Position numbers and translations under genes: made by a program. This document shows, piece by piece, positions 16,075 through 24,846 of a DNA stretch of 44,548 nt. The notes below the pieces were generated by a model. That model was not told the DNA's origin, did no database searches, and saw only the letters and a program-made list of their open reading frames with translations. Within the stretch, counting starts at the first letter, position 1, and every line of letters begins with the position of its first letter. This DNA comes from an uncultured Acidobacteriia bacterium (GTDB lineage: Bacteria; Acidobacteriota; Terriglobia; Bryobacterales; Bryobacteraceae). The stretch covers positions 1 through 44,548 of the forward strand of contig CAIYHG010000037.1 of NCBI GenBank assembly GCA_903925975.1, written 5' to 3'.

Positions 16075-16857
16075 ATGCGCGAACCTTTGCACGAAATGGA
16101 CGCGGCCAACCGGTTTACGGACCGAGTGGACAATTACGTCCGCTACCGCCCCGGCTACCCTCCTGCCTTGCTGGACGCTCTCCGCGACGATTGCGGTTTG
16201 GCGGACGATCACGCGATCGCCGATATTGGCTGCGGCCCCGGCAACCTGACGCGGCTCTTTCTGGAGAATGGGGACACGGTATTCGGTGTGGAGCCGAACG
16301 CTGCCATGCGCGCGGCGGGCGAGCAGGCGCTGGCGGCGTTCCCGCGCTTCCATGCGGTGGACGGCCGTGCGGAGGCCACCGGCCTTTCTGCTCACAGCGT
16401 AGATTGGGTAATCGCCGGGCAGGCGTTTCACTGGTTCGAGCCCGAGGCGGCCCGCGCCGAGTTTCGCCGCATCCTGAAGCCCGGCGGCTGGGTTCTGCTG
16501 GTATGGAACGAACGCGCCCGCGCAGCTTCTTGCTTCGACGATGCTTACGAAGCCATGCTCATGAGCCACGGCGTGGATTACCAGAAGATCCGCGCGAGCC
16601 GCGGCAATGCGGAATCGATCGCGGCGTTCTTCGAAGGCGCCCCGGCGCGCAGCAGGACCTTCTTGCACGAGCAGTGGTTCGATTTCGACGGCCTCAAGGG
16701 CCGCCTGTTATCGTCGAGCTACGCTCCCCCGCCCGGCCACGCGGGCCACGGGCCGATGCTGGACGAACTTCGGGCGATCTTCGAAACCCATCAGCAGGCC
16801 GGCCGGGTGCAGTTTCGCTACGAGACGCTGGCCTGGTATGGGCACTTGCGGGCTTAG
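16075..16857 (+). CDS. Class I SAM-dependent methyltransferase
   Basis: A 260-residue methyltransferase of the Rossmann type. Motif I is IADIGCGPGNLT (about residues 40-51), followed by the acidic end of strand 2 (VFGVEPNAAMR), motif II around GQAFHWFEPE and post-motif RILKPGGWVLLVWNE. The layout matches the methyltransferase type-11 family. The target is unknown. I chose ATG 16075 because GGGAGGG lies about 11 bases upstream; TTG 16054 would place the ribosome binding site inside the gene. Confidence 0.88.
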   Translation: MREPLHEMDAANRFTDRVDNYVRYRPGYPPALLDALRDDCGLADDHAIADIGCGPGNLTRLFLENGDTVFGVEPNAAMRAAGEQALAAFPRFHAVDGRAEATGLSAHSVDWVIAGQAFHWFEPEAARAEFRRILKPGGWVLLVWNERARAASCFDDAYEAMLMSHGVDYQKIRASRGNAESIAAFFEGAPARSRTFLHEQWFDFDGLKGRLLSSSYAPPPGHAGHGPMLDELRAIFETHQQAGRVQFRYETLAWYGHLRA

Positions 16858-17259
16858 TCTGAATTCCGAAGTCAACCTCGGCGAAGTTGGATTTCCGCAG
16901 CATAATGCCATGAGAAGTCGGACCTTGTATCAGGGGTCTGATCTTGCGTGGCGCAGGATGATCGCGTCGGTCATTCTCCAGAATCAACTTCGGGATTCAG
17001 GCTTAGCCCGGGGGAACCGCAATTCGTGGCCGGTCGCCCTGCTGCCCTGGCCCCCTGGCAGTCACGCACCGCGCTCTGGCGTCTTTGAGGTACGGGCAGA
17101 CGGGATTTCCCCTAGTGGAAATCCCCCACAGACTCCGGTTCCCATTAGGCCTAGACTTACCCATGTGGCCGGTGCGGGCGCTGCCCGGCGCGGCTCGGCG
17201 GTTTTGGCGAGGCCGAACCGGGTACACATACTTCCCTGAGACCGAAAGGAGAACAGTTC
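16858..17259. other. Intergenic upstream of a PEP-CTERM gene
   Basis: About 400 bases without a convincing gene. It contains a perfect palindrome at 17102-17125 and the ribosome binding site AAAGGAGAAC just before 17260. No clear -35/-10 or -24/-12 promoter was found by eye. Confidence 0.5.
17102..17125. promoter_or_regulatory. Palindrome, possible operator
   Basis: Perfect 9-bp inverted repeat GGGATTTCC (17102-17110) and GGAAATCCC (17117-17125) around CCTAGT, 134 bases upstream of the PEP-CTERM gene. The symmetry and position suit a dimeric regulator site; no T-tract follows, so it is not a terminator. Confidence 0.45.
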
Positions 17260-17934
17260 ATGCGCGCAATTGCCGCGGCTCTTATTCTCAGTGTGATCTT
17301 TCTCGTTTGTCCGTCCGTTGCGCTCGGCGGCATCGTGGTGAACGGCGATTTCGAGGCGAACTTCGCCCCCGAGTACCCGAAATCCAATAGCGTCGTTCAG
17401 GCAGGCGGCCCCATCAGCGGGTGGACGATCACCGAAGGCTACTCGGACAACTTGTGCTGGGGCGAGCCATGCTACGGACTGCGCCAAAGCGCCGCCCAGC
17501 CGAATATCTTCGGCACTGTACACGGCGTTGTTGCCTGGTTTGGCGATAACGGCGATTACATCGCCCAGCAAGTACCGACTACGCCGGGCGTTTCCTATCG
17601 GCTGAGCGCCTGGCTCATGAACTTGTCCGGCGGGCCGCCAAACCAATTTGAATTCTGGTGGAATGGGATGCTTCTCGACAGTCTCGCCGATGCGGAGTCC
17701 TTCAGTTGGCAGCAGTTCGCATTCACGGTAACCGCCGACAGCGCTTCCACGGAGATCAGGTTGGGCGGCGCCAACCTGCCGGGCGTCTGGGCGTTGGACG
17801 AGGTGGAACTCAACGGCGTGCCTGAGCCATCGGGCGTCATCCTCTGCGGAGCGGGACTGGCGGGTCTGGCCGGAGTGGTTTTCCGCCGGCGGCGGGCCAC
17901 AATTAGTGGGTCATCGAGTAGAGCACGTAGCTGA
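17260..17934 (+). CDS. PEP-CTERM sorted secreted protein
   Basis: A 224-residue exported protein. An N-terminal signal peptide (about 1-23) precedes a beta-sandwich domain beginning IVVNGDFEANFAPEY, similar to the carbohydrate-binding-like DUF642 or PEP-CTERM sandwich modules (VSYRLSAWLMNLSG, and LDEVELNGV at the end). The C-terminal sorting signal is VPEPSGVILCGAGLAGLAG, then VVFRRRR: motif, membrane helix, arginine cluster. Such proteins are cleaved by an exosortase; none is in this window. About ten extra residues (ATISGSSSRARS) follow the arginines, and the gene end overlaps the converging DUF4159 gene by 32 bases. Confidence 0.92.
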   Translation: MRAIAAALILSVIFLVCPSVALGGIVVNGDFEANFAPEYPKSNSVVQAGGPISGWTITEGYSDNLCWGEPCYGLRQSAAQPNIFGTVHGVVAWFGDNGDYIAQQVPTTPGVSYRLSAWLMNLSGGPPNQFEFWWNGMLLDSLADAESFSWQQFAFTVTADSASTEIRLGGANLPGVWALDEVELNGVPEPSGVILCGAGLAGLAGVVFRRRRATISGSSSRARS

Positions 17935-18712
17935 CGCCGATGCGCAGCGCCTGCGCGGCGAACTTCTCGGGGTAGCGCGGGTCGTCGGCGTACTGCCAGG
18001 CGTCGCCCAAGTCCACGTTATGGCAGATCGCGACTACCAGGCGGCCCTTATCGTCGTAAATGCCGCGCCAGTGCGCCGGGAAACCGTCGAAACGCTCGTA
18101 GGTCAGGCCGGTCCGCTCGTACTGCGCGCCGGGGATCTGAACGCGATCGCTCAAGTCCGCGATCATGTGGAAGATCGGATCGGTATCGGGGATATCGACG
18201 ACTTGCTTGTCGGGATAGATCTGCCGCAGCCCCAGCATGAAGTTGTCCCATTCGGCGCCGCCGTGGAAATCGTCCACCATGAGGAAGCCGCCGCGATCGA
18301 GGTACTCCCTGATCTTCTTGCCCTGAGCCGGGGTGATGCTCCACCTGCCAACCTCTACGGCGTACAACCACGGATAGTCGAGCATGGGGCCTTCGTCGAC
18401 ATCGATTACAGCCTCGACCGACCGCGTGCTGACGCGCGTCAACCGGCGCAGGGCGACATCGAAGAGGCGGTCGGCACGGTTCGAGTCAGTGCCCCAGGCG
18501 CCGCGCCGGCCAAAACCGTGACCGCCGAAGCCGGACTGATACCGCAGCCGGGCGAATGAATACTCGGCCTTAACGAGCGCGTCGGGCGGGTCAGGCACCG
18601 GATCCTGCATTTCCCATTCGTATTGCTGAGAAACGCGCGATTGGAAACCCAGGACTGCAATCGGCCCCAGTGTTGCGAATAGCAGGCCCGCGATGTATAT
18701 ACGCCTCTTCAT
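17903..18712 (-). CDS. DUF4159 family protein, membrane or periplasmic
   Basis: A 269-residue protein with an N-terminal signal or anchor (KRRIYIAGLLFATLGPIAVL). The main part matches DUF4159: KAEYSFARLRYQS, NRADRLFDVALRRLTR, a region ending YPWLYAVEVGRWS, REYLDRGGFLMVDDFHG, and the C-terminal LVVAICHNVDLGDAWQYADD. It has a class-I-amidotransferase-like fold and is often found with BatA/MoxR-type genes, none of which are here. I start it at ATG 18712 rather than at the longer frame (18739) because the signal peptide begins there. Function unknown. Confidence 0.85.
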   Translation of the reverse strand: MKRRIYIAGLLFATLGPIAVLGFQSRVSQQYEWEMQDPVPDPPDALVKAEYSFARLRYQSGFGGHGFGRRGAWGTDSNRADRLFDVALRRLTRVSTRSVEAVIDVDEGPMLDYPWLYAVEVGRWSITPAQGKKIREYLDRGGFLMVDDFHGGAEWDNFMLGLRQIYPDKQVVDIPDTDPIFHMIADLSDRVQIPGAQYERTGLTYERFDGFPAHWRGIYDDKGRLVVAICHNVDLGDAWQYADDPRYPEKFAAQALRIGVSYVLYSMTH

Positions 18713-19023
18713 AAGTACGCGTTCAGTATCGGTCCACAAGACGGGGCGGTGTCGCGCGGCCCGTTGCCGATTCTTATTAGACTCGCGCAGCGACCCGCGG
18801 TTGCAGGCGCCGCAGGGCGCCTACGGATGATCAGATTGTCGCTTACTTGGAAGACAGAATACGGGCCGTCTGTCGCGTTGTGGACGAAAAAGGACGTTTG
18901 GGACACGGCGGCTGGCCGTGGCTTCTGCGCACAACGCCGCGTTTGCGCAAGAGACGTGCGCCACAGAGCCGGCGTCTGAGCGCGAGGCCAACCCCGAATG
19001 CCGGCCCGAGTCAGGCGCCGAAG
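18713..19023. other. Intergenic, no gene seen
   Basis: About 310 bases between the divergent DUF4159 start and the queA-derived repeat. Short frames exist but have no motif or ribosome binding site worth reporting. It should contain the promoter of the DUF4159 gene. Confidence 0.45.
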
Positions 19024-19296
19024 CGCCCCTAATGCCCGCCGCTCACGCTATGGCGCAATTTGGATCTCGCTCAATTCCATTGCGATTTACCAGAGGAACT
19101 GATCGCGCAGGAGCCGCCGGCAGAGCGCGCCGGAGCGCGCATGCTGGTGGTGCGGCGCGACGAGTAGCGGCTGGAAGATCGCGCGTTCCGCGACTTACCC
19201 GAACTTCTTCGCGAGGGCGATTGCCTCGTGCTAAACGATTCGCGCGTGTTCCCTGCCCGGCTCTTCGGCCGGCGCGAGGGCGTGCGCTCGCTGCCC
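19024..19296 (+). pseudogene. queA: Truncated, decayed copy of the queA 5' end
   Basis: Bases 19060-19296 align without gaps to 20404-20640, the first 237 bases of queA, at a constant offset of 1344. I counted 11 differences by eye, about 95% identity. Weaker similarity reaches about 35 bases further upstream (shared CGCCCCT and CACGCTAT blocks, one-base indel). The copy keeps the TTG start but has an in-frame TAG at 19165-19167 (codon 36, CAG in the intact gene), and similarity ends abruptly at 19296. It cannot make QueA. Confidence 0.92.
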
Positions 19297-19422
19297 AAAG
19301 ACCGCGACCGCTTCCGAAACCGCTGCGGGCTTGCGCGGGAGCGCCAACCGGAGCATAATCATGACGGCTAAACGACCCCGATGTGTCTGCGCCGAGGAAG
19401 CGGCGCGAAAGGAGAGAACGTC

Positions 19423-20193
19423 ATGCCTCCACTTCGGGTTCTTGCGTTTGCAGTTTGTCTGCTGACCGTGAGCCGTCCGTTGTGCGGCGGCGCTGTTTTC
19501 AACACCTACCTTAACGGCGAAATTCGGTTCCTGATACCACAGGGATCGGCAATCTCCATTTCGCTGAACGGATACGATGCAACAGGCTGCCTCCCAGACA
19601 AGATGGGCACGGGAGTGGTGACAGCATGCGCCGGCGGCGGGACCGCGCTCAGTCTGGACGGGACCGCGCTCGGAGTATGGATCGGCCCAGCCTCCGGAGA
19701 AGCCCCTAGCGCGGGCGCTTACGCGGCGGCCAACTCCTGGCTGGTCAGCCCCGCAATCCTCGTGGAAAACATGGGCGCGAATCCGGTAGACATGGCGGTG
19801 ACGATATCCGCCGCGGGCACGGTTACAGCTGCGGCAACCTTGGGATACCAGGTTTCAGCGGGCATTGGGATTTCGCTGTGGATGGACGCGGATTGCGACT
19901 TGCCTCACGATGGCTGCCCGCTGGCAGGCTGGAGGACGTCCTTCTACAGCGGCACGAGTGGCGGTCCGCCTTCGCCGTTCGGGCTGCCGCAGACTTTGAA
20001 TTTTACGGTTCCCGCCGCGCTATTCCCGCTGGATCAGGGCCAACCCATCGTGCCGGGCAAAGTCACGGCGACCGCCGGGGCAAGCGCAGGCGGATGGGCA
20101 AGCAGCGCGCCGATTCCGGAACCCGCTCCGCTGCTCTTGCTGGGATGCGGGTTGGCGGCTGTGGCGCTGGCACGCCGGCAGCGCTCGGAGTAG
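19423..20193 (+). CDS. PEP-CTERM sorted secreted protein
   Basis: A 256-residue exported protein. ATG 19423 follows AAAGGAGAG and begins a signal peptide (PPLRVLAFAVCLLTVSRPLCGG); an upstream ATG at 19381 would add 14 residues with no signal-like character. The middle is beta-rich and low in charge (ISLNGYDATGCLPDK, ILVENMGANPVDMAVTISAAG). The C-terminal signal is IPEPAPLLLLGCGLAAVALA followed by RRQR, a clear PEP-CTERM tail, so exosortase processing is expected. The gene lies exactly between the decayed and the intact queA 5' ends, which suggests it arrived or was bracketed by the same event. Confidence 0.88.
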   Translation: MPPLRVLAFAVCLLTVSRPLCGGAVFNTYLNGEIRFLIPQGSAISISLNGYDATGCLPDKMGTGVVTACAGGGTALSLDGTALGVWIGPASGEAPSAGAYAAANSWLVSPAILVENMGANPVDMAVTISAAGTVTAAATLGYQVSAGIGISLWMDADCDLPHDGCPLAGWRTSFYSGTSGGPPSPFGLPQTLNFTVPAALFPLDQGQPIVPGKVTATAGASAGGWASSAPIPEPAPLLLLGCGLAAVALARRQRSE

Positions 20194-20403
20194 GCAGCCA
20201 AGGCGTCAGGGACGTTTGGATGCGGCTGCCGGGCGTATCGGAGAATCCGTTCGTTGTGTGCTCAGCTTGCTCCTTTGCTGGTTCTGCCGCCGCTACCCTA
20301 GCCCGCCAGCGAGATCGCCGTGGCGCCCGAGCGTCTCCCCACTCCGATCAGTTCATTCCATCCCGGTACGCCCCTGGGCTCCGCTCGCACGCTATCGTGT
20401 AAG

Positions 20404-21471
20404 TTGGATCTCGCTCAATTCCATTACGACTTACCAGAGGAACTGATCGCGCAGGAGCCGCCGGCAGAGCGCGCCGGAGCGCGCATGCTGGTGGTGCGGC
20501 GCGACGAGCAGCGGCTGGAGGATCGCGCGTTCCGCGACCTCCCCGAACTTCTTCGCGAAGGCGATTGCCTCGTGCTCAACGATTCGCGCGTGTTCCCTGC
20601 CCGGCTCTATGGCCGGCGCGAGGGCGTGCGCTCGTTGCCCATCGGCAGGCACAACCCGAAGCGGGAGGAATACTTGAGCGGGCGCGTCGAGATCTTCCTG
20701 CTGCGGCCGGTGAGCGCGGACGCAAAGGAGTGGGAGGCGCTGGTGCGGCCCGGGCGCAAAATGCGCCTGCGCGAACGCATCCGCTTCGAAAACGGGATGG
20801 AGGCGGAGATCACGGGGCGCGGTGAATTCGGCGAGCGCACCATTCGCTTTGAAACCGACGCCGACCCGTACGCGGTCTTCGAGAGCATCGGCCATGTGCC
20901 ATTGCCGCCTTACATCAGGCGCAGCGATCAACCGGCCGACCGTGAGCGATACCAGACGGTATACGCGCGCGACAAGGGCTCGGTCGCGGCGCCCACAGCC
21001 GGGCTGCACTTCACGCCCGAGATTCTGGATGCGTGCCGCGCCCGCGGGGCGGAAACGGCTTACGTGACCCTGCACGTGGGCCTGGGCACGTTCCAACCGC
21101 TGCACGCCGAACAGGTGGAACAGGGCAGACTGCACGCCGAAAGTTACCGCATCACGGAAGAGAATGCGGCGAAGATGTGCGCGGCGCGCAGGCTGATAGC
21201 CGTGGGGACCACGAGCACGCGCACCTTAGAAACTGTGCTGCGCGACGGCGAAATGCGCGCGTGTTCGGGAGAGACGGACATCTTTATATACCCTGGGTTC
21301 CAGTTCCGCGGGGCGGGCGCGATGCTCACCAACTTCCACCTTCCGGGAACGAGCCTGTTGCTGCTGGTGGCGGCCTTCGCTGGCACGGAGCTCGCGCTTG
21401 AGGCTTACCGGCACGCGGTACGCGAACGGTACCGGTTTTACTCGTACGGGGATTGCATGTTGATTCTCTGA
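20404..21471 (+). CDS. queA: S-adenosylmethionine:tRNA ribosyltransferase-isomerase
   Basis: A 355-residue enzyme that transfers the ribosyl part of SAM to preQ1-modified tRNA to make epoxyqueuosine, a step in queuosine synthesis. Family motifs are intact: DLAQFHYDLPEELIAQEP at the start, [49 protein letters not shown] and MLTNFHLPGTSLLLLV. TTG 20404 gives the usual N-terminus; the longer frame from 20320 would add 28 unrelated residues. No good ribosome binding site precedes the TTG. Its first 237 bases are duplicated upstream at 19060-19296. Confidence 0.95.
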   Translation: MDLAQFHYDLPEELIAQEPPAERAGARMLVVRRDEQRLEDRAFRDLPELLREGDCLVLNDSRVFPARLYGRREGVRSLPIGRHNPKREEYLSGRVEIFLLRPVSADAKEWEALVRPGRKMRLRERIRFENGMEAEITGRGEFGERTIRFETDADPYAVFESIGHVPLPPYIRRSDQPADRERYQTVYARDKGSVAAPTAGLHFTPEILDACRARGAETAYVTLHVGLGTFQPLHAEQVEQGRLHAESYRITEENAAKMCAARRLIAVGTTSTRTLETVLRDGEMRACSGETDIFIYPGFQFRGAGAMLTNFHLPGTSLLLLVAAFAGTELALEAYRHAVRERYRFYSYGDCMLIL

Positions 21472-21509
21472 GAAGGCGGGAATGCTTTCGGATGTTATTG
21501 AAGGCCTTG

Positions 21510-21584
21510 GCAGGCGAAACCGCCTGCCCCACCTGGCCGCGCGAGCGATTGAAGACGCTTGGTGGCCCAGGCGGTTTCGCCTGC
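21510..21584. repeat. Long inverted repeat between queA and the ABC cassette
   Basis: Perfect 17-base arms GCAGGCGAAACCGCCTG (21510-21526) and CAGGCGGTTTCGCCTGC (21568-21584), with 5 further pairs inside (CCACC with GGTGG) after two mismatches. Each arm is itself partly palindromic. There is no T-tract. It looks like a mobile palindromic repeat unit or an mRNA end stabiliser rather than an intrinsic terminator. Confidence 0.65.
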
Positions 21585-21622
21585 GGCCCGGAGCCACTCC
21601 GGTATCATCGAATTCTGGGTAA

Positions 21623-22297
21623 ATGATTCGTCTTAACGGGGTATCCAAACAATTCGACGGGAAGCGCAAGGTGGTGGCGCTCGATTCGGTGGACCTCGAC
21701 GTCGCGCGCGGGGAACTGGTATCCATCGTGGGGCCTTCGGGTTCGGGAAAATCGACGCTGCTGAACCTGATCGGGGGGCTCGACCGGCCGAGTTCGGGGA
21801 AGATCGAGATCGATGGCCGCGACGTGGCCAGCCTCTCCGACGACGACCTGACGCGACTGCGCCGCGACAAGATCGGCTTCATCTTTCAGTTCTTCAACCT
21901 GCTGCCCAGCCTCACGTGCGTCGAAAACGTGGCCCTGCCGCTGCATTTGAAGGGGCTGCCGCGGAAAGAGATCGAGAGCCGCGCGCGCGATTTGCTGGAA
22001 CTGGTGCAACTAGGCACGAGGATGGATCACCTGCCGGACGAGCTTTCGGGCGGCGAGCGGCAGCGCGTGGCCATCGCCCGCGCGCTGGCGTTCAACCCGC
22101 CGATCCTGCTCGCGGATGAGCCCACGGGGAATCTCGATACGCACACCGGCGCCGAAATTCTGCGCCTGATCCACGACCTGCACGACCGCCTGGGCGCTAC
22201 CGTGCTGATTGTGACTCACGATAGCGGCGTGGCCCAAAGCTGCCCGCGCACGGTGACGCTGCGCGATGCGCGCATCGCCGGAGACGCGCGGCGATGA
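21623..22297 (+). CDS. ABC transporter ATPase, LolD/MacB type
   Basis: A 224-residue nucleotide-binding subunit. Walker A is GPSGSGKST (about residue 38), the Q-loop lies in [18 protein letters not shown], the signature is [15 protein letters not shown] and Walker [12 protein letters not shown], with an H-loop in VTHD. The NLLP...T..ENV signature and GNLD are typical of LolD/MacB/FtsE-like type VII systems, which drive a periplasmic mechanical cycle rather than direct substrate passage. Its stop overlaps the permease start by 4 bases (ATGA), so the two are translated together. Confidence 0.94.
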   Translation: MIRLNGVSKQFDGKRKVVALDSVDLDVARGELVSIVGPSGSGKSTLLNLIGGLDRPSSGKIEIDGRDVASLSDDDLTRLRRDKIGFIFQFFNLLPSLTCVENVALPLHLKGLPRKEIESRARDLLELVQLGTRMDHLPDELSGGERQRVAIARALAFNPPILLADEPTGNLDTHTGAEILRLIHDLHDRLGATVLIVTHDSGVAQSCPRTVTLRDARIAGDARR

Positions 22298-24846
22298 TTC
22301 TGCTCCGCCTGATCAGTTGGCCTTACGTGCGCAAGCACCTGCTGCGCAGCATTCTCACCACGGCAGGCATTGCGCTGGGCGTGGCGCTGCTGGTGGGCAT
22401 GCGCACGGCCAACGACTCCGTGCTGCGCTCCTTCAACGATACGGTGGACCGCATCGCCGGCAAGGCGCAGCTTCAGGTATCCGCGGGAGACGCGGGCGTG
22501 GCGGAAGACGTACTGGAGCGCGTGCAGGCGGCGCCGGAAGTGAGCGCGGCCGCGCCGGTAATCGAAACTTCCGTGGAAACGGGATTGGCCGGACAAGGAA
22601 AGATGCTGGTGCTGGCGGTGGATATGACCGGCGACCGCAGCCTGCGCAATTACGATTTCGATGGCGGCGACGAGGACGTGATCGACGATCCGCTGGTCTT
22701 CCTGGCGCAGCCCGATTCGCTGATCATCACGCGCGAATTCGCCGACCGCAACGGGCTGCGCACGGGCAGCAAAGTATCTTTCGAAACAATGGAAGGCGCG
22801 CGGCAGTTCACCGTGCGCGGCATTCTGAAGGCCGGAGGAATGGCCGCGGCCTTCGGCGGCAATTTGGGCATCATGGATATCTACGCGGCCCAGCAGGTGT
22901 TCGGACGCGGGCGGCGTTTCGACCGCATCGATATCGGCCTCGCCGAAGGCGTCTCCATCGAAGCCGGCACAGCCGCGTTGCAGCGCGCGCTGGGCGGCGG
23001 TTACGAGATCGAGCCGCCATCGGGACGCGGCAAGCAGTTCGAATCGCTGCTACGCATCTACAATACGGCCGTGAGCATATCGAGCCTCTTTTCCCTGTTC
23101 ATCGGGATGTTCATCATCTACAACTCGTTCGCCATCGCCGTGACGCAGCGGAGGGCTGAAATCGGCATCCTGCGCGCACTGGGAGCGACGCGCGGCCAGA
23201 TCCGCGCGCTCTTCCTGGGCGAAAGCGCAGTCGCCGGACTGATCGGCTCAACCGCGGGTCTCGGAGCCGGGCTTGCGTTTGCACGCAGCCTTACCGGGGT
23301 AACGGGGCGGCTGATGGAGAACATCTTCGGCGTTCCACAGAACGCGCAGGAGGTTTCTCTCGATCCCCGTTTTCTGGTTGGCGCACTGGCGCTGGGAGTG
23401 GTGGTTAGCATGATTGCCGCTTACATTCCGGCACGCAGCGCGGCCCGTGTTGAGCCCGTGCAGGCGCTCCAGAAAGGCCGGTACCAGGTGTTAGGCGCAG
23501 GAGAGAACCGCGCGCGCCGCTGGGCCGCTGCCGCGTGCGTCGCGCTCGGCCTGGCGTGCCTGTGGGCCGGCGCGTACCGCCCGCTCGCGTTCGCGGGGTA
23601 TTCGCTCACCGTGGCGGCGATGCTGCTGCTGGCGCCGTTCCTCTCACTCGAACTGGCGCGAGCGCTGCGCGGTCCATTGCGGCGATTCAAGCCCATAGAA
23701 GGCTCGCTCGCAGTGGATAGCCTGATTCAGGCCCCGCGGCGGACGTCGGCCACGGTTGCGGCGCTGATGCTTTCGCTCGCGCTGGTGATCGGCCAGGGGG
23801 GAGTGGCGCGCGCCAGTTACGAATCGATTCGCGGCTGGGTGGATACGACGCTCAACCCCGATCTTTTCATCACCGCCACGGAAAACATTGCTTCGCGCGG
23901 CTTCCGCTTCCCGGCCTCTATGATTCCCGAAGTGACCAAGCTGCCCGCCATTGAGGAAACGCAGCCGGTGCGCACGGCGCGCGTGCAGTTCCGCGGCAAA
24001 CCGGTGATGCTGGTCGCGATCGACATGGAGAGCCTGGGCCGGCGCGTCAGGCGGATCGTGGTGGCGGGCAACATTGAGGAGATGAACCGCCGGTCGGCCG
24101 CGGGCCAGGCCGTAATCCTAGCGGAGAATCTGGCCAATCTGGAACACCTGGGGCTGGGCGACATGGTGGAGATTCCCACTCCTCGCGGCGGCTTGCGCCT
24201 GCCGGTAGCGGGCGTGATACGCGACTACTCCAACCAGCTTGGATCGATATTCCTTGACCGCAAGGTGTACATCCGCGAGTTCCAGGACGATACGGTGGAT
24301 TTGTTCCGCGTCTATTTGAGGCCCGGAGTTGCTCCGGAAGAAGGACGCCGCCAGATTATCGAGGGGCTGGGGAGCCGCCGAAGGATGTTCGTTCTGCTGA
24401 ACCGGGACGTGCGCGACTACGTGCTGGGCCTCACGAACCAATGGCTTGGGATGACGCGCATTCAGGTGATCGTCGCCGTTCTGGTGGCCGTGCTGGGCAT
24501 CGTGAACACGCTGACGGTTTCGATATCCGACCGCCGCCGCGAACTCGGAGTGCTGCGCGCGGTGGGTGGATTGCGGGCGCAGATACGGGGCGCGGTGTGG
24601 CTGGAAGCGGCGGCGATCGGCGCGATCGGGCTGGTATTGGGGCTCAGCGCTGGCGCGGTGGTGCTGTATTACGAACTGCAGGTGATTCAGCGCGACGTGG
24701 GCGGAATGCCGCTTGCTTACATCTACCCGCTGGGCGTGGCGGCTACTCTCATCCCCATAATTCTGGGCGCGGCGCTGGCGGCGGCCATCGTTCCGGCCGA
24801 AGCGGCGGTCCGCAGTTCGCTGGTGGAAGCTTTGGAATATGAGTGA
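22294..24846 (+). CDS. ABC transporter permease with two FtsX domains
   Basis: An 850-residue inner-membrane protein. An N-terminal helix (about 16-36) is followed by a MacB-like periplasmic domain, then an FtsX domain (about 255-385, YNTAVSISSLFSLFIGMFII, QRRAEIGILRALGATRGQI, IPARSAARVEPVQALQKG). Two more helices (about 405-450) lead to a second periplasmic domain and second FtsX domain (about 725-850, ISDRRRELGVLRAVGG). This is the double-FtsX architecture of type VII transporters, equivalent to a LolC/LolE pair fused in one chain. It overlaps its ATPase by 4 bases and the next gene by 8 bases. The cargo is unknown. Confidence 0.92.
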   Translation: MILLRLISWPYVRKHLLRSILTTAGIALGVALLVGMRTANDSVLRSFNDTVDRIAGKAQLQVSAGDAGVAEDVLERVQAAPEVSAAAPVIETSVETGLAGQGKMLVLAVDMTGDRSLRNYDFDGGDEDVIDDPLVFLAQPDSLIITREFADRNGLRTGSKVSFETMEGARQFTVRGILKAGGMAAAFGGNLGIMDIYAAQQVFGRGRRFDRIDIGLAEGVSIEAGTAALQRALGGGYEIEPPSGRGKQFESLLRIYNTAVSISSLFSLFIGMFIIYNSFAIAVTQRRAEIGILRALGATRGQIRALFLGESAVAGLIGSTAGLGAGLAFARSLTGVTGRLMENIFGVPQNAQEVSLDPRFLVGALALGVVVSMIAAYIPARSAARVEPVQALQKGRYQVLGAGENRARRWAAAACVALGLACLWAGAYRPLAFAGYSLTVAAMLLLAPFLSLELARALRGPLRRFKPIEGSLAVDSLIQAPRRTSATVAALMLSLALVIGQGGVARASYESIRGWVDTTLNPDLFITATENIASRGFRFPASMIPEVTKLPAIEETQPVRTARVQFRGKPVMLVAIDMESLGRRVRRIVVAGNIEEMNRRSAAGQAVILAENLANLEHLGLGDMVEIPTPRGGLRLPVAGVIRDYSNQLGSIFLDRKVYIREFQDDTVDLFRVYLRPGVAPEEGRRQIIEGLGSRRRMFVLLNRDVRDYVLGLTNQWLGMTRIQVIVAVLVAVLGIVNTLTVSISDRRRELGVLRAVGGLRAQIRGAVWLEAAAIGAIGLVLGLSAGAVVLYYELQVIQRDVGGMPLAYIYPLGVAATLIPIILGAALAAAIVPAEAAVRSSLVEALEYE

